A DNA stretch of 15,475 nucleotides, from the NCBI GenBank assembly GCA_937948705.1, contig CALECF010000025.1, positions 1-15,475 of the forward strand, given 5' to 3'. Below the pieces are notes generated by a model. The model worked only from the letters and a program-made list of their open reading frames with translations. It did not search any database and was not told the DNA's origin. Each line of letters begins with the position of its first letter. The first letter of the stretch is position 1. This DNA comes from an uncultured Anaerosolibacter sp. (GTDB lineage Bacteria > Bacillota_A > Clostridia > Peptostreptococcales > Thermotaleaceae). Of this stretch, positions 6,362 through 12,666 are shown piece after piece. The translations under genes and the position numbers were made by a program.

Positions 6362-6934
6362 ATGAAATACACAATTAAACCACTAAGTCCGGAATTGGCC
6401 ACAACATTTACTGAGTATCTTGAGAGCCTAGATTTTGGGCACGAACCCCATTGGGCTACTTGCTTTTGCAGGTTTTACCACACAAATTGCTCTGCTGATC
6501 AATGGTATAATAGAACGGGCGAAATCAATCGTTTAGAGGCAATTGAACAAATCCAGGCTGGAAATATGAAGGGTTACCTAGCCTTTGATGGAGATAAGTG
6601 CATCGGATGGTGCAATGCAAACAACATAAATCAGTACATAAGACTTGAACAGGATATAAAGCATATAGTAACAGGTAAGAAAGTAGGCTGTGTAATATGC
6701 TTTATAATCCACCAAGAATACAGAAAGCAAGGTGTTGCAAGACTTTTACTTAAACAAGCTGTTGAAGATTTTAGATTACAAGGCTTTGATGCAGTTCTGG
6801 CGATTCCAGTAGATATTAAGGATAAACAGGAAAAGCTTTATAGGGGTACGCTAAATATGTACAGTGAACTGGGTTTTAGGGAAATAGAAAGGCACGATAA
6901 TGTGAGGGTTGTGTGGCTGCAATTTAATGATTAG
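6362..6934 (+). CDS. GNAT-family N-acetyltransferase
   Basis: The 190-residue protein starts at an ATG preceded by AAAAGGAGAG. Motif A, the acetyl-CoA pyrophosphate loop, is seen as CFIIHQEYRKQGVARLLLKQ (about 113-132), with the R/Q-x-x-G-x-A pattern. MYSELGFREIERHD near the C-terminus is the usual motif B region. The N-terminus is rich in Cys, His and aromatic residues (PHWATCFCRFYHTNC, about 29-43), a feature of one clostridial subgroup of GNATs; the role is unknown. The substrate cannot be predicted. The gene stands alone, flanked by GGGAC-type repeats at 6302 and 6958, and ends before a long palindrome that separates it from the convergent AraC gene. Confidence 0.87.
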   Translation: MKYTIKPLSPELATTFTEYLESLDFGHEPHWATCFCRFYHTNCSADQWYNRTGEINRLEAIEQIQAGNMKGYLAFDGDKCIGWCNANNINQYIRLEQDIKHIVTGKKVGCVICFIIHQEYRKQGVARLLLKQAVEDFRLQGFDAVLAIPVDIKDKQEKLYRGTLNMYSELGFREIERHDNVRVVWLQFND

Positions 6935-6957
6935 TGATTATTGAATGTGGATCCAAA

Positions 6958-6968
6958 GGGACAGTTCG
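6958..6968 (+). repeat. GGGAC-type short repeat, copy 3
   Basis: GGGACAGTTCG, 24 nt after the GNAT stop codon. It sits in a weak stem formed by ATCCAAAGGG (about 6951-6960) and CCCTTTTTATGGAT further on, which could act as a poor terminator. Confidence 0.4.
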
Positions 6969-7070
6969 AAACCATTGAAAAAGTACCCCTTTTTATGGAT
7001 ACAAAAATATCTGAGTCCTGATTTTTTATGCTATATCGGATATTTTCTCAATCGAATATGAAAAATGAGA

Positions 7071-7106
7071 TTTAAAGAGGATTCCAGCACTGGAATCCTC
7101 TTTAAA
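7071..7106. terminator. Bidirectional terminator, 36-nt near-perfect palindrome
   Basis: TTTAAAGAGGATTCCAG (7071-7087), a CA centre, then CTGGAATCCTCTTTAAA (7090-7106): 17 matched bases on each side. It sits between the convergent GNAT and AraC/GyrI genes, with A/T-rich flanks on both sides, as expected for a shared terminator. Confidence 0.8.
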
Positions 7107-7194
7107 TTTACTACTAAATGATACTAAGAAAAGCAACAGTATTTCTTATCCTGCTCCTCTTAAGCTGTTCGCCCACTTATATTTTTCACAGGGA

Positions 7195-8055
7195 CTACTT
7201 CTTAACAATCGGTACCCAAACCTCGCATTTATAATCCTCATCAGTGGTATTGCCTAACGGATACACCTCTAGCACCGGTGCAGCTGCATGCTCATATCCC
7301 GTTGCAGGAAACCACTCCGTAAAAACACGTTCCCATATATCCTGTATCGCTTGAGGTATTGGGCCCACTGATTCGAATATCGCCCAAGTAGCTGCTGGAA
7401 TCTCTTTTTCTACACAGCCTGCCAATACTTCCTCCTGGGTTTTTTCAACGGCAATAACATAAGTGAACGCTTCACCCTCATGGTCAAAATCCATGCACAC
7501 GCCTAGCAATCCTAGCGCTTTTGCAAACCGGCCTAATTGTTCACACGTACCATCTTTGTTTGCCTCTTCCCATAATTTAGGGATCATTTCCAAGTTCTTA
7601 CCATCTACCGTTGTGACTCTTTCTGCTTTGCCCATGATTTTAAATGCTTCTTTCTCAATAATCCTATAATTCATCGCTTTCTCTCCCTTTATCTGTATTT
7701 GAAAGGAAATCCGTGGATATGCTTTTAGATTTATTCCTAAATCCCGCGCTTCCGATGGGTTTACCCCATGTATTTTAAGAAACGCCTTAGAGAATGCTTC
7801 TGGAGTCTTGTATCCATATTTCAATGCAACATCAATTACTTTTGCATCCGAAGCTGCTAACACTTGGGCTGCTAAGGTGAGTCTTCTTTTTCGAACATAC
7901 TCGGCTACGGTTACTCCTGTTGTCATATGAAACAATCTTTGAAAATGGAATTTCGAAGTCAAACTAATCTTTGCTGCTGTGTCCATATCAATTTCTGAGT
8001 CCATATGCTCCTCTAAGTAATCAATACTATGTTTTAATCTATCTAACCATTCCAC
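7195..8055 (-). CDS. AraC-family regulator with C-terminal GyrI-like effector domain
   Basis: The N-terminal 105 residues hold the two AraC helix-turn-helix motifs: MDTAAKISLTSKFHFQRLF and VIDVALKYGYKTPEAFSKAF, with HGVNPSEAR at the end. After a short linker, MNYRIIEKEAFKIMGKAERV to the C-terminus is a GyrI-like (SOUL-fold) small-molecule-binding domain ending CEVWVPIVKK. Members such as Rob and BltR-type regulators bind drugs or hydrophobic ligands there. The frame is open up to 8088, but the GTG at 8055 was chosen because GGGGAGA (8067-8061) lies 5 nt upstream and the product then begins MEWLDRLKHSIDYLEEHM, usual for this family; it is 286 residues. The target is unknown. The nearest neighbours are repair genes and a GNAT gene, which it does not obviously control. 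Confidence 0.9.
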   Translation of the reverse strand: MEWLDRLKHSIDYLEEHMDSEIDMDTAAKISLTSKFHFQRLFHMTTGVTVAEYVRKRRLTLAAQVLAASDAKVIDVALKYGYKTPEAFSKAFLKIHGVNPSEARDLGINLKAYPRISFQIQIKGEKAMNYRIIEKEAFKIMGKAERVTTVDGKNLEMIPKLWEEANKDGTCEQLGRFAKALGLLGVCMDFDHEGEAFTYVIAVEKTQEEVLAGCVEKEIPAATWAIFESVGPIPQAIQDIWERVFTEWFPATGYEHAAAPVLEVYPLGNTTDEDYKCEVWVPIVKK

Positions 8056-8144
8056 AACACTCTCCCCTTTCAAGTTCAATGATAACACTATACTGTTTTT
8101 TTCTCCTGTTATTCCATGCTTTCGATTGACAGATTGGGTAAAGA

Positions 8145-8162
8145 AAGATAGCTTCCTATCTT
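8145..8162 (-). terminator. Terminator of alkA-like gene
   Basis: On the minus strand AAGATAG-GAAG-CTATCTT is followed by TCTTT, 18 nt beyond the stop codon of the glycosylase gene. Confidence 0.55.
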
Positions 8163-8179
8163 AATTACAAAATAGAATG

Positions 8180-8833
8180 TTATTCTAAAAGCTGAATCTG
8201 TTCAATTGTCTCATATTTAAAGTAATTCCTGATAGTAATTTCCCATAAATAAAAAGAGGCCAAGGTGTTGTTGGGCGAGAATCTATCCCTAAACATCTGA
8301 AACTGTTCTACAGTTGGTTCTTCTTCCATATTATATAACCATTTTAATCCTTTTCTAATTCCCAGATCTTTGTAACTAATAATGTCTTTTCTATTTAAAG
8401 AAAAGATCAAAAACATTTCAGCTGTCCAGACGCCAATTCCTTTGATCCTAATAAGCTTCTCTATAATTTCTTCGTCGGACATCTTTTCAAAGTTATTAAA
8501 ATATAGTGTATTTCCTTTTACTGCTTCTGCAATGTTTCGTATATAGCTAATTTTTGTTTTTGAAAGACCGCACACCCTTAATGATTCAAAGCTTGCATTC
8601 AGTATATGATCAGGAGTGATATCCCCTACAAATTGTTCAAATTTATTCCATATTGAAATGGCTGCTTTATACGCCAATTGTTGAAATACGATGCTGTTTA
8701 CTAGGGCAATAAAGGGATCAGGAATATAGTCTCTATTTATTTCACCAATGGAATCGATCAACAGCTTCATCTTAGTATCTTTACTTTTCAGTGCGTCGAG
8801 TTCTCTTTTATCGATAAGTATCTTTTTATACAT
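8180..8833 (-). CDS. DNA-3-methyladenine glycosylase II-type (AlkA-like)
   Basis: The 217-residue protein belongs to the HhH-GPD base-excision glycosylases. The helix-hairpin-helix is seen at LIRIKGIGVWTAEMFLIFS (about 127-145), and the catalytic aspartate is in SYKDLGIRKGL (Asp156), where AlkA has its Asp238. FIALVNSIVFQQLAYKAA (about 41-58) is the conserved first helix region. It lacks the extra N-terminal domain of E. coli AlkA and the Cys cluster of endonuclease III, which fits the short DNA-3-methyladenine glycosylase 2 family of Firmicutes. It would remove alkylated purines. It lies downstream of adaA on the same strand, with 168 nt between; an adaptive response to alkylation is the likely shared role. 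The ATG at 8833 has only a distant GGGAG as ribosome site. Confidence 0.87.
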   Translation of the reverse strand: MYKKILIDKRELDALKSKDTKMKLLIDSIGEINRDYIPDPFIALVNSIVFQQLAYKAAISIWNKFEQFVGDITPDHILNASFESLRVCGLSKTKISYIRNIAEAVKGNTLYFNNFEKMSDEEIIEKLIRIKGIGVWTAEMFLIFSLNRKDIISYKDLGIRKGLKWLYNMEEEPTVEQFQMFRDRFSPNNTLASFYLWEITIRNYFKYETIEQIQLLE

Positions 8834-8842
8834 AGACTCATT

Positions 8843-8936
8843 TCATCTCCCATTCGACCAATATTTTTTTCTAAGTTCAGGTTTATAAATGGATAAATCG
8901 CAGCCGGATGCAAATACTGTCTTTATTACATGTGAC
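8843..8936 (-). pseudogene. Possible 3' remnant of O6-alkylguanine-DNA methyltransferase (ogt/adaB)
   Basis: On the minus strand, between adaA and the glycosylase gene, the frame ending at TGA (8845-8843) reads TVFASGCDLSIYKPELRKKY, then W-S-N-G-R and stop. This resembles the part of alkylguanine-DNA methyltransferases just after the active-site Pro-Cys-His-Arg/Lys, which runs V-I-A-S-x-G-x-L-S-x-Y-x-x-G-x-x-R-K-x-W. Shifting frame by one base at its start gives T-C-N-K in the position of P-C-H-K, with a Cys codon at 8930-8928. Gene context supports it: ada, ogt and alkA genes cluster in Firmicutes. The N-terminal part is missing and the active-site region is frameshifted, so it could not work. 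The similarity is short and was judged by eye; it could be chance. Confidence 0.4.
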
Positions 8937-9001
8937 CCCATTTAATATTTTTGATAGTAAAAACGTACATCCATACATTTTAATAATACGCTCGGGTGAT
9001 C

Positions 9002-9556
9002 TCAATCCCTATTTTTCTTTCTATACTGCTTTGGGGTAGTGCCTACCTGGTTTTTGAAACATTTATAGAAAATAGATATACTCTTAAACCCAACATCATA
9101 GGCAATATCGATAATACCTTTGTTTGTATCTTTTAAAAGAATCTTTGCGTTACTGATTCGTATGTTCTTAATATATTCATTTGGAGTAATCTCATTGTAC
9201 CCTTTGAAAAGCCTCACTAAATGCCTTTCACTTATGCCAAACTTCCGGACCATAGCGTCTACACTAAAAAATCTATCATGGCTAGTATCTAATTCCTGCT
9301 TAATTTTTTGGATTAACTCTTTATTCACATCAGCTATAGGATTATTTATGTCGGGTCTGCACATCTTACATGGTCTAAACCCCTCTTGTAAAGCCTCATC
9401 TGCACTGTCAAAGAAAAGCGTATTTTTTCTCAAAGGTACTTTCGCTCTACATGATGGTCGACAAAAAATCTTTGTTGTTTTTACAGCATAATAAAATAGT
9501 CCATCATAGCTAGCATTATTATTTATTACTTCATGCCACTTTTCTTCGTTATGCAC
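9002..9556 (-). CDS. adaA: AdaA: methylphosphotriester-DNA methyltransferase and AraC-type activator
   Basis: The 184-residue protein starts at a GTG preceded by GAGAGGAGAA. The N-terminal Ada zinc domain has its four cysteines, KIFCRPSCRAK (Cys32, Cys36) and RPCKMCRPD (Cys63, Cys66); the first takes a methyl group from DNA phosphotriesters and switches the protein to an activator. Residues about 95-180 hold the two AraC helix-turn-helix motifs (VDAMVRKFGISERHLVRLFK and IDIAYDVGFKSISIFYKCFK), ending TTPKQYRKK. The O6-methylguanine transferase domain of E. coli Ada is absent, as in Bacillus AdaA, where that job lies in a separate gene. Here such a gene may have decayed next door. Its promoter has a TATAAT (9594-9589, minus) but no clear -35 box, which suits an activator-dependent promoter. 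It probably activates the downstream glycosylase gene. Confidence 0.92.
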   Translation of the reverse strand: MHNEEKWHEVINNNASYDGLFYYAVKTTKIFCRPSCRAKVPLRKNTLFFDSADEALQEGFRPCKMCRPDINNPIADVNKELIQKIKQELDTSHDRFFSVDAMVRKFGISERHLVRLFKGYNEITPNEYIKNIRISNAKILLKDTNKGIIDIAYDVGFKSISIFYKCFKNQVGTTPKQYRKKNRD

Positions 9557-9659
9557 GATCGATTCTCCTCTCCCATATATCTATCCCTATTATATCCTTA
9601 CTTCTATAGAATTTCTTCCTATATTTCGCCAACCTATTTTTACAGAACAAAGTTGCCTA

Positions 9660-9770
9660 AGGACAATTTGTTTTCCCTAGGCCCCCCCAGGCTTCCTTCG
9701 ACGGCTGGGAGATAGCCAGAGCACCTTCCTGAAACCGGCAAATGGGAATGACCTCTGCACTCCCATATCT
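9660..9770. other. Unexplained G+C-rich block with several short hairpins
   Basis: This stretch is clearly richer in G and C than its surroundings. It contains CCCAG/CTGGG (9686-9690 and 9705-9709), GGCT/AGCC (9703-9706 and 9714-9717) and TGGGA/TCCCA (9743-9747 and 9761-9765) as possible stems. It lies between the adaA promoter and the DUF2200 promoter and, if those are right, in neither transcript. Minus-strand frames are open over it but match nothing I recognise. It may be an RNA element, a decayed import or a regulatory region. Confidence 0.3.
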
Positions 9771-9815
9771 AAGAAATAATTTGACTATAATTTTAAAAAG
9801 CCCTCCATTGAAAGA

Positions 9816-9843
9816 TTGAACCCGATATTTTTCGTGATATAAT
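9816..9843 (+). promoter_or_regulatory. Extended -10 promoter of DUF2200 gene
   Basis: TTGAAC (9816-9821), a 16-nt spacer, and TGATATAAT, an extended -10 with TATAAT at 9838-9843. The gene starts 30 nt further on. Confidence 0.75.
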
Positions 9844-9872
9844 AAAGAAAACCATATAAGCGAGGATGTATC

Positions 9873-10223
9873 ATGACCAAACATCATATATATACAATGA
9901 GTGTCGCAAGCGTCTATCCCTATTATGTTGCGAAGGCGGAGAAAAAAGGACGTACGAAAACAGAAGTCGATGAAATCATCCGTTGGTTGACAGGATATAG
10001 CCAAGAAGAGTTAGAAGCGCAACTGGAAAAACAGACAGATTTTGAGACCTTCTTTGCGGAAGCTCCCCAAATGAATCCTTCACGGGCTTTGATCAAAGGT
10101 GTGGTCTGCGGTATCCGAGTGGAAGACGTCAAAGAACCAACGATGCAGGAAATTCGCTATTTGGATAAGTTGATCGATGAGTTAGCGAAGGGAAAAGCGA
10201 TGGAGAAGATTTTGCGGAAATAA
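9873..10223 (+). CDS. DUF2200 family protein
   Basis: The 116-residue protein begins [19 protein letters not shown] and contains [17 protein letters not shown], the segment [10 protein letters not shown] and [20 protein letters not shown], ending [14 protein letters not shown]. These are the conserved blocks of DUF2200, a small family of unknown function common in Firmicutes and Bacteroidetes. No catalytic motif can be named; it is predicted soluble and mostly helical. The ATG is preceded by GCGAGGATG, a modest ribosome site. Its codon use looks more G+C-rich than the neighbouring genes, and it is bounded by its own promoter and terminator next to a G+C-rich block, which hints at acquisition as a single-gene unit. 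Confidence 0.88.
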   Translation: MTKHHIYTMSVASVYPYYVAKAEKKGRTKTEVDEIIRWLTGYSQEELEAQLEKQTDFETFFAEAPQMNPSRALIKGVVCGIRVEDVKEPTMQEIRYLDKLIDELAKGKAMEKILRK

Positions 10224-10238
10224 TAATTAAAAACGAAG

Positions 10239-10284
10239 AAACACGGATTCCATATATAAAATATAAAAGAATCGGTGTTTTTTT
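10239..10284 (+). terminator. Terminator of DUF2200 gene
   Basis: AAACACGGATTC (10239-10250) pairs, with one mismatch, with GAATCGGTGTTT (10269-10280), followed by more Ts. It begins 15 nt after the stop codon. Confidence 0.75.
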
Positions 10285-10349
10285 GTCGAATCGACAATAA
10301 TCTTGAAACTTCAGGCAAACGAGTCCAGTAATCCGATATAATAAAACTA

Positions 10350-10380
10350 GTAGGGACACGGGGGCAGGTGCGTTGTCCCA
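10350..10380 (+). repeat. GGGACA...TGTCCC inverted repeat, GGGAC-type element copy 4
   Basis: GTAGGGACACGGGGGCAGG, then a short gap, then TTGTCCC. GGGACA and TGTCCC form the two arms of an imperfect hairpin. It resembles the GTAGGGAC copies at 2527 and 6302 and abuts a coding remnant. Confidence 0.45.
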
Positions 10381-10575
10381 AATGTAGATGATAATAAGAA
10401 TCTTGCGAGTATATCATATGGTATTATAAATTCATTGAAAGCTAAAGAACTAAATTTTGATATCAGATACTTTTGTTCTGATAGAAAAGGTGGTGTGTAT
10501 GAACTCAATCTTAAAGGTGAGGATATAGACAAAACTTCTATGGAACTTTTAAATGTGATAGAGAAAAAGAAATAA
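10378..10575 (+). pseudogene. Unidentified coding remnant (C-terminal fragment)
   Basis: An open frame with no start codon of its own reads PNVDDNKNLASISYGIINSL, then KAKELNFDIRYFCSDRKGGV, then YELNLKGEDIDKTSMELLNV and IEKKK before TAA at 10573-10575. The amino-acid composition looks like a real soluble protein, and the frame opens inside the GGGAC-type repeat, as if the element or a deletion replaced the 5' part. I do not recognise the family. No ribosome site or start lies in a sensible place, so it is judged a fragment of about 64 codons. Confidence 0.45.
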
Positions 10576-10578
10576 TAT

Positions 10579-10781
10579 AAATTGGGATAGCTTTAATACT
10601 TATTAAAGATATATTCATAGGTTCTATTGCCCGTGTAAAAGAAACTTTAGCACGTATAGAAGATAGAAATCTTTCTATGGAAGAATGTCTTTTAAATAAG
10701 GATATACGTAATGAAATGATGAGATACTTGCGAAAAAATTCGAGTCTAACGCTAAAAAATGGAACAAGTTTTCGGAGATAT
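10579..10781 (+). pseudogene. Second unidentified coding remnant
   Basis: In another frame, IGIALILIKDIFIGSIARVK continues as ETLARIEDRNLSMEECLLNK and DIRNEMMRYLRKNSSLTLKN before TAG near 10781. The charged helical composition looks coding, but there is no plausible start codon with a ribosome site, and it is short (about 67 codons). Family unknown. With the previous fragment it suggests a decayed locus between the DUF2200 unit and the next GNAT gene. From 10782 to 10914 I see nothing further. Confidence 0.35.
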
Positions 10782-10934
10782 TAGTGAATCAAGGGTAAGC
10801 ATATAATGAGTGGTTAGATTAGCGTCCCCGCTTACTATGTAGAAAGAAGCCATTTGTATATAGGTGAAGCTCAGCATCATTAGGCATAACCATGGAATTG
10901 AACTTATTTAAATAGGAGAGGGTATATTATGACG

Positions 10935-10953
10935 AGGGACTGGGGGACCAAAA
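10935..10953 (+). repeat. GGGAC-like sequence upstream of GNAT gene
   Basis: GAGGGACTGGGGGACC, loosely similar to the other GGGAC-type copies. It lies in the in-frame 5' extension of the second GNAT gene. Confidence 0.25.
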
Positions 10954-11021
10954 GAAACAATCAAAAAGAGCGTAACAACTTAAATGCGTGGGAGCATTTG
11001 AGAATAACAAAGGAGGAGCCT

Positions 11022-11882
11022 ATGACATATCAATTTATTAAGGATTATAAGAATAACGATGCATACCGGTTGTCCTTTAATAGGTTAGCCAGACAAACCT
11101 TCAGCATTGACTTTGAAAAGTGGTATCAGGAGGGATTTTGGAATGAAAACTATGTATGCTATAGCTTTCATATGGGAAATGAAATAGTTTCTAATGCCTC
11201 CCTTAATACTATGGAGCTAATAATAGAGGGAACAATTAAAAAAGCTATTCAAATTGGAACTGTAATGACAGACCCTAGTCACAGAAGGCAAGGATTGGCT
11301 TTAAAGCTTATTAGTAAAATACTTGAGGATTATGATCCTCTCTATCACTTATATTTTCTTGCAGCTGATGATGAAGCAGTGCCTCTATATGAGAAATGTG
11401 GGTTTAAATATAGCCCTGAAAATAAGTATCTTGTTGATTTAAGTGGCTATAAACTATTAGACAAGCCCCTTGAGCCTGTTAGGCTAAAAAAAGATATAAT
11501 GTTAGCATTAAAAAGAAAGTCTGAGCCCTTGTCGGAGGTATTATCGGCTAGGGGGGACCAGCATGTTTTAATGTTTTATTATACTTTAGGTTTTGAAAAC
11601 TGTATATATGAAGCTTTAGAGGAGGTATATGCAATATTTGAAGTTAAAGATTCAACCCTTCATTTATATGATATTTTGTCAGACAGAAAAGTTAATCTTA
11701 TGGAGCTAATTGAGTGTATCACCCCAAAGACAGTGAATAAAATATTCCTTCACTTTACTCCAGAAAAGCCCATCAAAGGATTAAAGATTGAGCTTGATGA
11801 AACCAGTAATTGGATGATAAGATCAAAAGGAAATTTTAGCTTCCCTAAGTACGCGCGCTTTCCAAGGATATCACAAACTTGA
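11022..11882 (+). CDS. Two-domain GNAT-family acetyltransferase
   Basis: The start at 11022 was chosen for AAAGGAGGAG just upstream; the frame is open back to an ATG at 10929, which also has a ribosome-site-like GGAGAG, but that extension is low complexity and overlaps a GGGAC-like repeat. The 286-residue product has a typical GNAT domain in the first 145 residues: GTVMTDPSHRRQGLALKLIS (about 79-98) is motif A with R-R-Q-G-L-A, and AADDEAVPLYEKCGF is motif B. The second half (from about LEPVRLKKDI) looks like a degenerate second acetyltransferase or SCP2-like domain, as in Eis-type and other long GNATs. Substrate unknown; small molecules including aminoglycosides, or proteins, are possible. 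A small hairpin AAATGC/GCATTT (10983-11000) precedes the ribosome site. Confidence 0.85.
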   Translation: MTYQFIKDYKNNDAYRLSFNRLARQTFSIDFEKWYQEGFWNENYVCYSFHMGNEIVSNASLNTMELIIEGTIKKAIQIGTVMTDPSHRRQGLALKLISKILEDYDPLYHLYFLAADDEAVPLYEKCGFKYSPENKYLVDLSGYKLLDKPLEPVRLKKDIMLALKRKSEPLSEVLSARGDQHVLMFYYTLGFENCIYEALEEVYAIFEVKDSTLHLYDILSDRKVNLMELIECITPKTVNKIFLHFTPEKPIKGLKIELDETSNWMIRSKGNFSFPKYARFPRISQT

Positions 11883-11894
11883 TAAGGCTATTGT

Positions 11895-12001
11895 AGCGAA
11901 GACTTGGAATTTGTTACCTATGTAATGATACGTGTAGTGCTGAAAAGAAGAAAGCTAATCAGTTAAAAGATAAAGTGATCGCAGATGGAATGATGCGCTA
12001 A
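11895..12001 (+). other. Short coding-like stretch of unknown origin
   Basis: Between the GNAT gene and the isochorismatase gene one frame reads LGICYLCNDTCSAEKKKANQ and then LKDKVIADGMMR before TAA. It has no start codon with a ribosome site. It may be the tail of a lost gene or chance. Confidence 0.2.
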
Positions 12002-12035
12002 TTAACGACTACCTTATAAAAGGAGGCAATGTATA

Positions 12036-12521
12036 ATGAATATAGCATTATTAATAATTGATGTGCAAGAAAGTTTTATAGGCCATAGAAAAGGGGAAAA
12101 AGAATATCATAATACCTTTGAATATATAAATGAGACAGCGAACTTATTCAGAAAGGCAGATAAGCCTGTAATCATTGTTAGAGATATCGAAGGTGGGAAT
12201 GATGATGCATTTCAAAATGTGAAGGAACTTATCGTTGAGGATAGCGATATAGAGATTTTAAAGATATTTAGTAATAGTTTTTGGAAAACAAATCTTGAAG
12301 AAACATTAAAAGAAAAAGATATTGATTTTATTGTATTATGTGGCAATGCGGCTGAGCATTGTATATTAGCCACATATAATGGTGCAATAGAAAGGGGCTT
12401 TGGAGCAGCCATGCTTCAGCATGGTGTTTTCGCAGAACATCCAAATGGCTTGTTGGATATGTATAATAATAGAGCTTTAATTTCCTATAAGGTGATTTCA
12501 TATATATTAAAGAATTCATAA
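12036..12521 (+). CDS. Isochorismatase-like cysteine hydrolase
   Basis: The 161-residue protein starts at an ATG 9 nt after AGGAGG (12021-12026). The family triad is visible: Asp9 in LLIIDVQESF, Lys76 in EILKIFSNSFWKT and Cys109 in LCGNAAEHCILATYNGA. These residues hydrolyse amides or similar bonds through a thioester with Cys in nicotinamidases and relatives. The chain is shorter than nicotinamidase (about 200) and lacks its metal-binding DxHxxxH, so nicotinamidase activity is unlikely; the substrate is unknown. It stands alone on the plus strand and ends before a long hairpin shared with the convergent SRPBCC gene. Confidence 0.88.
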   Translation: MNIALLIIDVQESFIGHRKGEKEYHNTFEYINETANLFRKADKPVIIVRDIEGGNDDAFQNVKELIVEDSDIEILKIFSNSFWKTNLEETLKEKDIDFIVLCGNAAEHCILATYNGAIERGFGAAMLQHGVFAEHPNGLLDMYNNRALISYKVISYILKNS

Positions 12522-12608
12522 TTGACTTAATTACCTTAAACAGCAAAGCGCCTATTCTTCTAACATTGTAAAACTGAGGAAGAGTTAAGGTGAGAAACCT
12601 TTGATAAG

Positions 12609-12652
12609 AGAACACCCTTGCTATTGAATTATAGTAATAGCAAGGGTGTTCT
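12609..12652. terminator. 17-bp perfect hairpin between convergent genes
   Basis: AGAACACCCTTGCTATT (12609-12625), a 10-nt loop, and AATAGCAAGGGTGTTCT (12636-12652). It separates the isochorismatase gene from the convergent SRPBCC gene. Neither side has a good T tract, so termination strength is uncertain. Confidence 0.6.
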
Positions 12653-12666
12653 GAAGTGTGTATTCC

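Noticed and set aside
4112..6382. Identical first seven residues (MKYTIKP) in the B3/B4 protein and the first GNAT protein
   Set aside because: The codons differ and the similarity stops at once, so chance or common codon bias near a start explains it better than shared ancestry.
6958..6975. Possible tRNA T-loop (GTTCGAAAC)
   Set aside because: No flanking five-base T stem, acceptor stem or anticodon arm can be drawn around it.
9120..9491. Plus-strand 123-residue frame
   Set aside because: It lies antisense inside adaA, which has full Ada cysteine and AraC motifs.
12036..12521. Nicotinamidase assignment for the isochorismatase-like protein
   Set aside because: The protein is short and lacks the metal-binding Asp-x-His plus His motif of nicotinamidases, so only the wider family is claimed.
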